From NCBI GenBank assembly GCA_019638845.1, contig JAHBSZ010000003.1:248001-312000 (forward strand): DNA of 64,000 nucleotides. The letters are read 5' to 3'. The DNA comes from Salinibacterium sp. Its GTDB lineage: Bacteria > Actinomycetota > Actinomycetes > Actinomycetales > Microbacteriaceae. The notes under the pieces are model-generated. The model saw only the letters and a program-made list of their open reading frames with translations, ran no database searches and was not told the origin of the DNA. The position numbers and the translations under genes were made by a program. Shown piece after piece: positions 16,981 to 25,486 of the stretch; within the stretch, counting starts at the first letter, position 1, and every line of letters starts with the position of its first letter.

Positions 16981-18468
16981 GTGGACCCTCAAGCGCTCGA
17001 CCTCGCAACGAAGACGCTTGCCGAGGCCATCAACTCGCTCATGAACATGGGTTCCCCATTTCTGCCGATCGTGCTCGTAGAGAGTGGTGGTGAGCGTCGG
17101 CTGCAGCGTGTAGTCACCGAACGGGTCGAGGACGCCGCGGACCAAGCGCGACAGCTGGCGGTGTCTCAGCCCGATGCGGATGCCACAGCCTTCGCCGTCG
17201 ACGGTTTCATCACTTTCAACGGCTCCAGGTTCGAAGGAATCCTCGTCGAGGCGTGGAACTTCCGTACCAGCCGGGGTGCGCGGGTTGGCTTGCGTTACGA
17301 GGTGAAGGGCGTCCTCCGCAAGAAGCCATCGCTTCTCGGAAGCCCGCTGTACCTGGGCCACCAAGGCTGGTACGACCCGGAGGAAGGCGAGCCGACGGCA
17401 GTCTCCGAACCGATAGCTCAACCCGCGCCGAAGGTCGAGCTTCCGCCAGTTCAACCTCTTCCGCCGGTTCAACCTCTTCCGCCGGTGCAGTTTCCACCCG
17501 CAGAGCTTCCGACTGTGCAGTTTCCACCACCCGAGCTTCCGACCGCTCCCGAATACCGAGGTTTTGGGCCGCCGCCATCAGCCGAGTCACTCGCACCCGC
17601 AGATATCGCGCCTCCCCCACCGCTGTCGGTGCAGCATCCGGAGGAGTTGCGCACGATGGGGCCTCCTGCTGAGCACCTCGAGACTGTCGAACGTACAGAG
17701 CCCGCCGCTTCAGCTGTGCCGGAAACCTATGTCGAACCGCCAGCGCTGCCGAGGGCATTCGGTCCTCCGGCGGCAGTTGATCCTGCCAACCCTCCACCCG
17801 TCGTAGTCGACCCGACATTGGCACCGGCCCCCGTGTTCGAACCGCCCGCCCCCGTGTTCGAACCGCCGACGCCGCCTGTATCGGGCGAACCGCACGTGGA
17901 AATCCCGACTGGGTCTGGGCCGCTGCTCGATACTGCACCCCCGACGGCGGCGCTGCCCATCGAGCTTCCGTCGTCGCCGGTCGTGGCACCGCTCTATACC
18001 CCAGTGCCTCTCCCGCGGAGCGAAACTCCCCTCGGCAACCGCGCGATGTTCGCAGGCATTATGGAACTCGCCACGAAGGGCAGGTCGTTTCCCGCCTTTG
18101 CGATCGTGCAGAAAGATGACACTTGGGAACAGGTGACGATGTCCGACTCGAATCTCGCGGACACTGTGACATCTGTGCGCGCCTACGCTCGCACCCGCAC
18201 CGATGCCGACTTCATCGCCTTCGCCATCGACACCTATGTCCCGGTCAACGGCGTCGAGGTCACCGCGGTGGTTGTTGAGGTCTGGGAATACAAGACCAGG
18301 GTCTCCTTCTCGGTAGCCCAGCGATATGTCCCGACCGGAGATCCGCCTTCGCCGCGCCTCAGCGGTCGCCCCCTCATGAGAACGCAGGCTGGTTGGGTGG
18401 ACGTTGCTTCGTCGATGATGTTGGGTGGCAAGGTGCAGTTCGGTTACCGCGATCCAGAGTCTTCGTGA
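16981..18468 (+). CDS. duplicated-domain protein with proline-rich linker
   Basis: 495 residues, not recognised as a named family. The N-terminal (about 5-130) and C-terminal (about 350-480) parts are copies of one domain: compare FLPIVLVESGGERRLQRV, DADATAFAVDGFITFNG, ILVEAWNFRTSRG with FPAFAIVQKDDTWEQVTM, DADFIAFAIDTYVPVNG, VVVEVWEYKTRV; both copies end with a QAGW/HQGW motif. They are joined by about 200 residues rich in Pro, Val, Glu (PPVQPLPPVQ, APVFEPP repeats). No signal peptide or membrane segment is seen, so it is probably cytoplasmic. It is translationally coupled to the next gene. Function unknown. Confidence 0.85.
   Translation: MDPQALDLATKTLAEAINSLMNMGSPFLPIVLVESGGERRLQRVVTERVEDAADQARQLAVSQPDADATAFAVDGFITFNGSRFEGILVEAWNFRTSRGARVGLRYEVKGVLRKKPSLLGSPLYLGHQGWYDPEEGEPTAVSEPIAQPAPKVELPPVQPLPPVQPLPPVQFPPAELPTVQFPPPELPTAPEYRGFGPPPSAESLAPADIAPPPPLSVQHPEELRTMGPPAEHLETVERTEPAASAVPETYVEPPALPRAFGPPAAVDPANPPPVVVDPTLAPAPVFEPPAPVFEPPTPPVSGEPHVEIPTGSGPLLDTAPPTAALPIELPSSPVVAPLYTPVPLPRSETPLGNRAMFAGIMELATKGRSFPAFAIVQKDDTWEQVTMSDSNLADTVTSVRAYARTRTDADFIAFAIDTYVPVNGVEVTAVVVEVWEYKTRVSFSVAQRYVPTGDPPSPRLSGRPLMRTQAGWVDVASSMMLGGKVQFGYRDPESS
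17436..17545 (+). repeat. tandem repeats encoding PPVQxLPP/ELPxVQFPP
   Basis: Repeated 21-24-base units around CTTCCGCCGGTTCAACCT and GTGCAGTTTCCACC encode the start of the proline-rich linker. Confidence 0.7.
17828..17871 (+). repeat. 21-base tandem duplication encoding APVFEPP twice
   Basis: Two adjacent copies containing CCCGTGTTCGAACCGCC, in frame, inside the linker. The TTCGAAC in each copy is not a LexA box. Confidence 0.75.
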
Positions 18469-18791
18469 GGTCGATAGAGGGGTGGCTGCTGGGGCTCGTG
18501 GCATCCGTGCCCGAAATCAAACCGCTGTATGACGCAACGCTCGAAGTTGATGCTGAACTCTTTCTCGAACAGTTGAGCGGCTGGGCAAGCCAACGAGGTT
18601 ACGTGGAGCCTGTAGCGCAGCTGTTGCGCATCCTTGAACGTGACTATGAGCGACGTGGTGACAAAATTCGCGGCATCATCGAAGGCTCCTTCGTCGAGCG
18701 GTTGGTCAATGATCCGCTCGCGCACCATTTCGGCCCGCACCTGCGACGCGCTATGCGGCCGCGCGCGCTAGGGCACGGGGATCGCGAGTAG
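18465..18791 (+). CDS. small uncharacterised protein coupled to the duplicated-domain gene
   Basis: 108 residues, start GTG 18465 overlapping the TGA of the preceding gene (GTGA), which indicates translational coupling. The protein is soluble and mostly helical by eye: SIEGWLLGLVASVPEIKPLYDATLEVD, LLRILERDYERRGDKIRGIIEGSFVERL. It resembles no family I can name; the size and composition are like DUF7674-type immunity proteins but the match is weak. Being coupled to the duplicated-domain protein suggests the two act together. Confidence 0.7.
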   Translation: MRSIEGWLLGLVASVPEIKPLYDATLEVDAELFLEQLSGWASQRGYVEPVAQLLRILERDYERRGDKIRGIIEGSFVERLVNDPLAHHFGPHLRRAMRPRALGHGDRE

Positions 18792-18805
18792 AGCGTCTGA
18801 TGAGC

Positions 18806-19042
18806 TCAGCGAATCGCTCCGGTGAGCACGGCGATCGCTGCTCCGATGCCTCCCAGAACGAAGATCGCGCCGCCGATTCCCTGCCCAATCGGAGATTGAA
18901 CAGCTCGGCCCACTGGACCGATTGGCCTTCTGCGGCGGCTCACGACCCCCTCTGAGATCTTTTTCCGATTGATCACGAAATATGAACCCATGATTACCCC
19001 CAGCAAACTCCAGATCAGGATGTAAATCTGGTTGGCGGTCAT
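18806..19042 (-). CDS. small membrane protein
   Basis: 78 residues. Two hydrophobic segments (IYILIWSLLGVIMGSYFVI, about 5-23, and GIGGAIFVLGGIGAAIAVL, about 55-74) flank a basic loop (NRKKISEGVVSRRRR), predicting a hairpin membrane protein with the loop in the cytoplasm. Its ATG (19040-19042) overlaps the stop of the DUF2834 gene by four bases (ATGA), so they form a two-gene operon. Function unknown. Confidence 0.75.
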   Translation of the reverse strand: MTANQIYILIWSLLGVIMGSYFVINRKKISEGVVSRRRRPIGPVGRAVQSPIGQGIGGAIFVLGGIGAAIAVLTGAIR

Positions 19043-19365
19043 GACTTCGCCATCTGACGCTCGCGCATCGCGAGCCACAGTGGGAAGGTGAACGCGAATG
19101 CGGTCACGCCCGAGAGCAGAATGTACAGCCACGCCCGCTTCATTCCGAGCCGCCGTGACTCGACGACGATAAGGATGCATCCCGCGATCGCCACGATGAG
19201 AAGGTCGACTGTGAGCGACGAGACCGCTGGCCCGCTGCCCACCCAGTCGCCGATGAAGTCTCGTGCCTGGAGTATCGCGAACGTGTTGAAAGTCCAGGTG
19301 CCGATGAGTCCTAGAGCGGCGAGCACGAGCCAGGTCACGGCAAGCGGGGTCCAGTTCTTGGTCAT
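19039..19365 (-). CDS. DUF2834 domain membrane protein
   Basis: 108 residues with three hydrophobic segments (PLAVTWLVLAALGLIGTW, LTVDLLIVAIAGCILIVV, AWLYILLSGVTAFAFTFPLWL). The order WTFNTFAI..FIGDWVGSGPAVSSLTVDL followed by ESRRLGMKRAW is characteristic of DUF2834 proteins, whose function is unknown. The start is ATG 19363-19365 (MTKNWTPLAV); the frame is open further upstream but that region is antisense to the next gene's beginning. First gene of a coupled pair with the small membrane protein. Confidence 0.82.
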   Translation of the reverse strand: MTKNWTPLAVTWLVLAALGLIGTWTFNTFAILQARDFIGDWVGSGPAVSSLTVDLLIVAIAGCILIVVESRRLGMKRAWLYILLSGVTAFAFTFPLWLAMRERQMAKS

Positions 19366-19415
19366 GTCCCATTGTTGCGCGCTTTCCCTCATGTCCGGAT
19401 GCCCGACCGCCCCAC

Positions 19416-19421
19416 TACCGT
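19416..19421 (+). promoter_or_regulatory. -10 element of the DUF4190-like membrane protein gene
   Basis: TACCGT seven bases before ATG 19429. Confidence 0.4.
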
Positions 19422-19428
19422 GGGCGAC

Positions 19429-19749
19429 ATGCACAACGCGCGCACGGTCGGGGTCTGGGCTCTCGTAGCGGCGATTGTCGCTCCGGTGTGGCTCTTTGCG
19501 GGACTGTACCTCGTGGTGGGCGCCACGCAAGTTGGTGCATCGCCTGTGGTGCTGCTACTCGCCAATGTCGCGGCATTCGGCTGGTTCATGGTGCCACTCG
19601 CGGTCGTCGCGGCGCTCGTGTTGAGCATCCTTGCAATCGCGAAGAGGCGCGGCAAGGGGTTCGGCATAGCGGCTCTCGTCGTGCTGTTGCTCTCGGCGCT
19701 CGCTGTCGTGCTGTTTGTTGCGGTGTCGTTCGGAAGGTTACCCAGCTGA
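19429..19749 (+). CDS. small three-helix membrane protein (DUF4190-like)
   Basis: 106 residues. Three hydrophobic segments are clear: VGVWALVAAIVAPVWLFAGLYLVVG, VVLLLANVAAFGWFMVPLAVVAALVLSILAIA and GIAALVVLLLSALAVVLFVAVSF, with the AKRRGKGFGIAAL loop often seen in DUF4190-type proteins (LAIxGxxRGRGxAIAGL). Assignment to that family is tentative. It lies just upstream of the SOS promoter of the mutasome operon but has its own start signal. Confidence 0.75.
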   Translation: MHNARTVGVWALVAAIVAPVWLFAGLYLVVGATQVGASPVVLLLANVAAFGWFMVPLAVVAALVLSILAIAKRRGKGFGIAALVVLLLSALAVVLFVAVSFGRLPS

Positions 19750-19778
19750 CACGACACGCCGCTGCATGTCGGCGGCAA

Positions 19779-19807
19779 TTGACACACTCGAACATATGTT
19801 CGAATAT
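19779..19807 (+). promoter_or_regulatory. SOS promoter of the mutasome operon
   Basis: TTGACA (19779-19784) is a perfect -35 element, and 17 bases on, GAATAT (19802-19807) can serve as -10. The expected transcription start is at or next to GTG 19814, implying a leaderless imuA' mRNA. The LexA box fills the spacer. Confidence 0.7.
19788..19803. promoter_or_regulatory. LexA (SOS) box
   Basis: TCGAACATATGTTCGA is a perfect 16-base palindrome that matches the actinobacterial LexA consensus TCGAAC-N4-GTTCGA. It lies between the -35 and -10, so bound LexA would block RNA polymerase. Confidence 0.92.
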
Positions 19808-19813
19808 GAACAG

Positions 19814-20548
19814 GTGTCCCCTGCAACCTCATTGACCGCTACGGCGCTGATGGAGCCTGCGTACGACACCGCAGGCGATCTCGATCCCATAAAAGATCTC
19901 AAGGCGCGTATCCGCTCGATGCAAGCCAGCAAGCTCGACAGCCGGCTCATCCCCACCCACCCCGCAATCGCCGGGCTGCTCCCGGGCGGTGGGCTGCAGC
20001 AGGGTGCTGCGTATTCGCTCGACCGGTCAGCGATGCTGCTTATGACCTTGCTCGCGCCTCCCTCTGCAGCGGGGACGTGGTGCGGCATCGTCGGTCTACC
20101 TGAGTTCGGCGTCGAAGCCGCTCAGCACGTCGGTGTCGATCTCGATCGGCTCGTACTCGTGCCGCGCCCCGGTGACCAGTGGCTCGCCGTCACCGCGGCA
20201 ATTGCCGATGTCATGGGTGTCGTCGTCATCCGACCCCCGAAACGCGCAACCGATTCGAGCATCGCGCGGCTTGCAGCACGACTGCGTCAACGCGGCACAA
20301 CACTGCTCGTACTCGGCTCATGGCCACAGACGGAGGCTATGTTCTCGCTCTCACACAGCGAATGGCATGGCATCGGCGATGGGCACGGGCACCTCACCGC
20401 GCGCGAGGTGACAATCACGGTGACGAGCCGCACGGCGAGCCGTCCACGTAGCACGCGGCTCTGGCTGCCCGATGCGAGCGACACCGTGCGCCGCGCTGAC
20501 GTTAGGCATGGCGATGCCCAGCACGAACCAGCTCGGCGGTTGGCGTGA
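19814..20548 (+). CDS. imuA': mutasome protein ImuA'
   Basis: 244 residues. Recombinase-like accessory protein of the actinobacterial mutasome (ImuA'-ImuB-DnaE2), needed for damage-induced mutagenesis. It has the RecA/SulA-like frame: HPAIAGLLPGGGLQQGAAYSL (a degenerate P-loop region), LDRLVLVPRPGDQWLAVTAAIADVMGVVVI, and LAARLRQRGTTLLVLGSWPQ. Upstream in-frame ATGs at 19766 and 19796 exist, but the latter lies inside the LexA box; the promoter geometry places transcription at about 19814, so GTG 19814 is preferred. The stop overlaps the imuB start (GTGA). Confidence 0.87.
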   Translation: MSPATSLTATALMEPAYDTAGDLDPIKDLKARIRSMQASKLDSRLIPTHPAIAGLLPGGGLQQGAAYSLDRSAMLLMTLLAPPSAAGTWCGIVGLPEFGVEAAQHVGVDLDRLVLVPRPGDQWLAVTAAIADVMGVVVIRPPKRATDSSIARLAARLRQRGTTLLVLGSWPQTEAMFSLSHSEWHGIGDGHGHLTAREVTITVTSRTASRPRSTRLWLPDASDTVRRADVRHGDAQHEPARRLA

Positions 20549-22074
20549 ACCTCGAACCTCCTCGGGTTGCCGTGCTGTGGTGCCCCGACTGGCCCATTAC
20601 CGCAGCTACACAACATCACAAGCTTCCGCCGGATGCCGCGATCGCCCTCGTCACGAAAAACCTCGTGTTCGCGTGCTCACCGTCTGCTCGCGCCGAAGGT
20701 GTGATGCGCGGACTCCGCGTGCGCGAGGCCCAAGCGCGCCATCCCGAGTTGACCGTGCTCGACTACGACCCCGCACTCGACAGTCGCGCATTCGAACCGA
20801 TTATCACCGCCATGGAAGAACTCGTGCCGGGAGTGCAAGTACTGCGACCCGGTCTGTGTGCCGTGCGTGTGCGTGGTGCTGCGAGGTACTACGGCGGCGA
20901 AAAGGCGGCGGGCCTCTTCCTGTCTGGGCGGGCCGATGAGGAGGGCGCAGGTGGTGCGCGGGTCGGGATCGCCGACGGTATCTTCACTGCTGATCATGCT
21001 GCGCGGCGCACCACGTCCGTGCGGATCATCGCCCAGGGCGCGGCAGCCGGTTTCCTCGCACCGCTGGGCATCTCGCTACTGCAGGATCCACAGCTCGTCA
21101 CGCTGCTGAAGCGCTTGGGCATCCGTACTCTCGGGGAGTTCGCCCAGCTCGCAGCAGACGATGTCTTCACGCGCTTCGGACCCGCTGGCGCGCACCTGCA
21201 CGCTCTCGCGAGCGGGCGTGACTCGTGGCCGCTCACCCCACGCACTCCTCCGCGTGACCTTGACGTCGTGGTGCACTTCGAGCCGGCGCTTGATCGTGAA
21301 GATCAGGTGGCCTTCAGCATGCGCACCACGGCAGAGGAATTCATCGACGCGCTCACCGCGGTCAAGCTCGTGTGCACGGCGATCAGAGTAGAACTCGACT
21401 CAGACTCCGGTGAGATGTCGGAACGCGTGTGGCTTCACCCCCACTCCTTCACTGCCAGCGACGTCGTTGATCGGGTGCGGTGGCAGCTGCAGGGCGTGCT
21501 CGGGGAATGGCGTTCGGGGATCACACGGGTGCGGGTATCCCCTGACGCGGTTGACGCGATCGGTAACCACGAGAGCGGACTGTGGGGTGCAGGTCCCGAT
21601 GAACGCATCCACCACGGGCTCTCGCGCGTGCAAAGTATGCTCGGCCACGGCGCCGTTCTCATGCCCGCAATAAGCGGCGGGCGCACCCTCCACGACCGTC
21701 AGCAGCTCGTAGCGTGGGGCGACCGGCATGTGGGGGCAAAACCCGTCGATCAGCCGTGGCCTGGTCGACTTCCTGCGCCGCTGCCAGGCACAGTGTTCTC
21801 GCCGCGGCATCCGGTGCACGTGCTGTCGACCGACGGCGCGAGTATCACTGTGAACGGCCGCGGTGCGGTGTCTGCGCCGCCCGTACGGTTTTCGGCGACC
21901 GGTACCGAGATGCGGCGTCTCACGGCGTGGGCGGGGCCGTGGGGCCTCGATGAGCGCTGGTGGTCTGCCGATGCACGCAGCGCGTGGCGATTCCAGGCGG
22001 TCGACGACACCGGCTGTGCGTGGTTGCTCGTGCTCGACGCGGGCGGCTGGTGGGCTGAAGCGCGGTACGACTAA
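20545..22074 (+). CDS. imuB: ImuB, catalytically inactive Y-family polymerase homolog
   Basis: 509 residues. ImuB is a scaffold that links ImuA' and DnaE2 to the beta clamp. The Y-family fold is present, but the metal-binding acids are missing: the first motif reads VAVLWCPDWPI where active enzymes have DMDAFFA, and no SIDEA-type motif follows. A helix-hairpin-helix region (LLKRLGIRTLGEFAQLAADDVFTRFG, about 185-210) is intact. RQQLVAWGDR near residue 390 resembles the QLPLWG-type clamp-binding motif of mycobacterial ImuB. Start GTG 20545 overlaps the imuA' stop. Confidence 0.93.
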   Translation: MNLEPPRVAVLWCPDWPITAATQHHKLPPDAAIALVTKNLVFACSPSARAEGVMRGLRVREAQARHPELTVLDYDPALDSRAFEPIITAMEELVPGVQVLRPGLCAVRVRGAARYYGGEKAAGLFLSGRADEEGAGGARVGIADGIFTADHAARRTTSVRIIAQGAAAGFLAPLGISLLQDPQLVTLLKRLGIRTLGEFAQLAADDVFTRFGPAGAHLHALASGRDSWPLTPRTPPRDLDVVVHFEPALDREDQVAFSMRTTAEEFIDALTAVKLVCTAIRVELDSDSGEMSERVWLHPHSFTASDVVDRVRWQLQGVLGEWRSGITRVRVSPDAVDAIGNHESGLWGAGPDERIHHGLSRVQSMLGHGAVLMPAISGGRTLHDRQQLVAWGDRHVGAKPVDQPWPGRLPAPLPGTVFSPRHPVHVLSTDGASITVNGRGAVSAPPVRFSATGTEMRRLTAWAGPWGLDERWWSADARSAWRFQAVDDTGCAWLLVLDAGGWWAEARYD

Positions 22075-22076
22075 CC

Positions 22077-22091
22077 ATGAACTCTCGATAA
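22077..22091 (+). other. four-codon minicistron between imuB and dnaE2
   Basis: ATG-AAC-TCT-CGA-TAA begins two bases after the imuB stop, and its TAA shares its last A with the dnaE2 ATG (TAATG). No ribosome-binding site precedes dnaE2, so termination-reinitiation through this minicistron could set DnaE2 levels. Speculative. Confidence 0.4.
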
Positions 22092-25000
22092 TGGCTTGGA
22101 ATAATCCCCCGATCCCGTGGTCGGAGTTCGAGAAGAAGCTCAGCGACGCGTCCCGGCCCGGTGCCGCCCCACCGATCGGTGCCGACGGAGGCGATAGCCC
22201 CGGCTGGTCATTCACACGCACGGCATATCAACCGCCACCGGATGCCACGGCTCCAGCCCCCGGAACCGTCGTGCCGTACGCCGAATTGCACGCCCACTCC
22301 AGTTTCAGCTTCCTCGATGGCGCGAGCATGCCCGAGTCGCTTGCGGAAGAGGCGGCGCGCCTCGGTCTCCACGCCCTCGCCCTCACAGACCACGACGGTC
22401 TCTACGGCATCGTTCGCATGGCGGAGGCCGCAGCAGAGCTCGGCAGAACAGCCACGATCTTCGGGGCAGAGCTCTCGCTCGGTCTACGTGGACCACAGAA
22501 CGGCATCGCCGACCCCGAGGGTCTGCACTTGCTCGTGCTCGCGCGTAAGGAGGAGGGCTACCACCGCCTCGCGGCGGCCATAACCGAGGCGCAATTGCGG
22601 GGCGGTGAGAAAGGGCGACCCGTGTATGACCTCGAGGGACTTGCCGAGTGGGCGGGCGGCCACTGGATTATCCTCACCGGTTGCCGTAAGGGTTCGGTGC
22701 GCGCAGCGCTGGCAGCGGAACGGGCGGGTGATGAGCTCGACCATCTCATCGAGCTGTTCGGTGCCGAGAATGTTGTCGTCGAACTCTTCGATCACGGCAA
22801 CCCTCTCGACAGTGCCCACAATGACGTGCTCTATGCACTCGCCCTCGAACGCGACTTGCGTGTCGTAGCGACAGGAAATGTGCACTACGCGACTCCAGAG
22901 CAGCACCACCTTCACACTGCGCTCTCGTCGGTGCGTGCCCGTAGGAGCCTCGACGAGATGGACGGGTGGCTGCCCGCGTCCGGTGCGGCCCACCTGAGGT
23001 CGGGAGCGGAGATGACGGCACTGTTCTCGCGCTATCCCGGCGCCGTCGAGAACACCGTCATCATCGCGGACGAGCTCAGTTTCGAGTTGCGGTCCGCAAA
23101 GCCCGACCTTCCCGACCAGGACGTACCTGACGGCCACACCCCTATGAGTTACCTGCGCCAACTCGTATGGGAAGGGGTGGAGTTGCGGCAGATGGTGCTT
23201 GACGACTCCAAGCGCGAGCGCATCGAAAACGAGTTGCGGGTCATCGAGGAGAAGCACTTCGCTGGCTACTTCTTGATCGTCTGGGACATCGTGCGCTACG
23301 CGAGGAGCAGGGGCATCCTGTGTCAAGGGCGTGGGTCGGCCGCGAACTCGGCGGTTTGCTACCTGCTCATGATCACCGCGATCGACGCGATCAGGTACGG
23401 ACTGCCATTCGAGCGATTCATCTCGGCGATGCGCGAAGAGGAACCCGACATCGACGTGGATTTTGATTCTGGTCGGCGCGAGGAGGTAATCCAGTACGTC
23501 TTCGACAAGTACGGCAGGGAGAACGCCGCGCAAGTCGCCAATGTCATCCAGTACCGCCCGAAGTTCGCGGTGCGCGACATGGCTAAGGCTCTCGGTCACA
23601 GTCCCGGCCAGCAGGACGCGTGGTCGAAACAGGTGGAACGCTGGGGCGCCACGATTTCGAGCGACGACCACGATATCCCCGAAAACGTCGTGGAACTCGC
23701 CCTCGAGGTCATGAAGTTCCCCCGGCATCTCGGCATTCATTCGGGCGGCATGGTGCTCACCAAGAGACCCGTGGGTGAGGTCGTACCGATCGAGCACGCG
23801 CGCATGGAGAAGCGCACTGTCGTGCAGTGGGACAAAGACGACTGTGCGTGGATGGGCCTCGTCAAGTTCGACCTGTTGGGGCTCGGAATGCTCGCGGCTT
23901 TGCAGTACTCATTTGACATGGTGGATGCCGCGCTCGGTGAACGCTGGGATCTCGCAACGATCCCGGCCGAGGAACAGGGCGTATACGACCAACTGTGTCG
24001 CGCCGACGCCGTAGGGGTGTTCCAAGTGGAGTCCCGTGCCCAGATGGGGTTGCTCCCCCGGCTCCAGCCCCGCGAGTTCTACCACCTCGTCGTGGAGATC
24101 GCTCTCGTGCGGCCAGGTCCGATCCAGGGCGGGGCCGTGCATCCGTACGTCCGACGCAAGACGGGCGTTGAGCAGGTCAGCTACCTGCACCCGAAACTCG
24201 AGGGGCCGCTCGCGAGAACGCTCGGGGTTCCGATCTTCCAGGAGCAGCTCATGCAGGTCGCGGTTGCCGTGGGCGGCTGCACTCCCGACGATGCCGACCT
24301 GCTCCGGCGTGCGATGGGTTCCAAACGCGGTATCGAGAAGATCGAGCGGCTGCGCGACAAGCTGTACCGCGGCATGGAGTCCAATGGCATCGTGGGAGAG
24401 GACGCCGACAAGATCTACGGCAGTATTCAGGCTTTCGCCGGTTTCGGGTTTGCCGAAAGTCACGCGCTCAGCTTCGGCCTGCTCGTCTATGCGAGCGCAT
24501 GGATGCGTCTGCACTACCCGGCGGCATTCCTCGCTTCGCTGCTGCGCGCACAACCGATGGGGTTCTACTCACCACAAAGCCTGGTCGCGGATGCCCGGCG
24601 GCACGGTGTGCAGGTGCTCAGGCCCGATATTCAGCGGTCAGGTGCCTACGCGGGTCTCGAGCCGCTGGTCGAGCAGGGTTCGACCGGGCACGACTCGTGC
24701 CTCGACCGTGAGCAGCCGCCCATCGGTCCGTACGACCGCACCGCGCGGTTCGATACCGACGACCATCGCCGGGATGGCAACTTCTCCGTTCGGTTAGGGA
24801 TCGACGAAGTGAGCGGCATCGGCGAGAAGCTCGCATTGCGCATCGTCGGGGAACGGGACCGTGCTGGCGAGTACCGCGACATGAACGATCTCGTGCGCAG
24901 GGTCGGACTCACAACTGCTCAGCTCGAAGTGCTCGCCGCAGCAGGCGCATTCGACTGTTTCGGGCTGAGCAGGCGGGAAGCGATGTGGAATGCGGGCAGC

Positions 25001-25486
25001 GCGGCCCAGGATCGCGCCGAGTTTCTGCCGGGAACGATCGTGTCGGTGCAGCCGCCGCTTTTCACGATGCCGTCCGATGTTGATGAGCTCATGTCAGACC
25101 TGTGGGCAACAGGAGTGTCGACCGACAGCCACCCCGTCGCACACCTGCGTCCGGTGCTGGCGGGGCGGGGCATCCTCACCGCAGCGTCTCTCTCGACTGC
25201 AGAAAGTGGCAGACGTATCGAAATCGGTGGAGTCGTCACGCATCGTCAACGCCCAGCGACAGCGAGCGGTATCACGTTCGTGAACATCGAGGACGAGACC
25301 GGTCTCGTCAACGTCATCTGCAGCGTAGGGGTGTGGACACGTTATCGCCGAGTCGTGCGTGAGGCGCCGGCACTCGTCGTCAGAGGGATCCTGGAACGTT
25401 CCCCAGAGGGAGTAACAAATGTCGTGGCAGATCGATTCGAAGTGCTCGATATGGCGCCCCGTGTGAGGTCACGAGACTTCAGATAG
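22091..25486 (+). CDS. dnaE2: error-prone DNA polymerase DnaE2
   Basis: 1131 residues. C-family polymerase that carries out damage-induced mutagenic synthesis with ImuA' and ImuB. An N-terminal PHP domain starts AELHAHSSFSFLDGAS (about 60). The palm motifs GRGSAANS and PDIDVDF (about 415 and 452) hold the catalytic Asp residues. The finger/thumb blocks (LGIHSGGM, GLGMLAAL, FQEQLM) and the DnaE2-type HHH segment (GIDEVSGIGEKLALRIV, about 900) and OB-fold (TFVNIEDETGLVNVI, about 1060) are all present. Length and order match the family. ATG 22091 is the only start consistent with the N-terminus. Confidence 0.95.
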   Translation: MAWNNPPIPWSEFEKKLSDASRPGAAPPIGADGGDSPGWSFTRTAYQPPPDATAPAPGTVVPYAELHAHSSFSFLDGASMPESLAEEAARLGLHALALTDHDGLYGIVRMAEAAAELGRTATIFGAELSLGLRGPQNGIADPEGLHLLVLARKEEGYHRLAAAITEAQLRGGEKGRPVYDLEGLAEWAGGHWIILTGCRKGSVRAALAAERAGDELDHLIELFGAENVVVELFDHGNPLDSAHNDVLYALALERDLRVVATGNVHYATPEQHHLHTALSSVRARRSLDEMDGWLPASGAAHLRSGAEMTALFSRYPGAVENTVIIADELSFELRSAKPDLPDQDVPDGHTPMSYLRQLVWEGVELRQMVLDDSKRERIENELRVIEEKHFAGYFLIVWDIVRYARSRGILCQGRGSAANSAVCYLLMITAIDAIRYGLPFERFISAMREEEPDIDVDFDSGRREEVIQYVFDKYGRENAAQVANVIQYRPKFAVRDMAKALGHSPGQQDAWSKQVERWGATISSDDHDIPENVVELALEVMKFPRHLGIHSGGMVLTKRPVGEVVPIEHARMEKRTVVQWDKDDCAWMGLVKFDLLGLGMLAALQYSFDMVDAALGERWDLATIPAEEQGVYDQLCRADAVGVFQVESRAQMGLLPRLQPREFYHLVVEIALVRPGPIQGGAVHPYVRRKTGVEQVSYLHPKLEGPLARTLGVPIFQEQLMQVAVAVGGCTPDDADLLRRAMGSKRGIEKIERLRDKLYRGMESNGIVGEDADKIYGSIQAFAGFGFAESHALSFGLLVYASAWMRLHYPAAFLASLLRAQPMGFYSPQSLVADARRHGVQVLRPDIQRSGAYAGLEPLVEQGSTGHDSCLDREQPPIGPYDRTARFDTDDHRRDGNFSVRLGIDEVSGIGEKLALRIVGERDRAGEYRDMNDLVRRVGLTTAQLEVLAAAGAFDCFGLSRREAMWNAGSAAQDRAEFLPGTIVSVQPPLFTMPSDVDELMSDLWATGVSTDSHPVAHLRPVLAGRGILTAASLSTAESGRRIEIGGVVTHRQRPATASGITFVNIEDETGLVNVICSVGVWTRYRRVVREAPALVVRGILERSPEGVTNVVADRFEVLDMAPRVRSRDFR

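Noticed and set aside
17828..17871. TTCGAAC repeats as possible LexA sites
   Set aside because: They are part of an in-frame APVFEPP coding duplication and lack the N4-spaced partner.
22484..23797. 437-codon open frame antisense to dnaE2
   Set aside because: Mirror of a conserved polymerase coding region; no start signal or domain.
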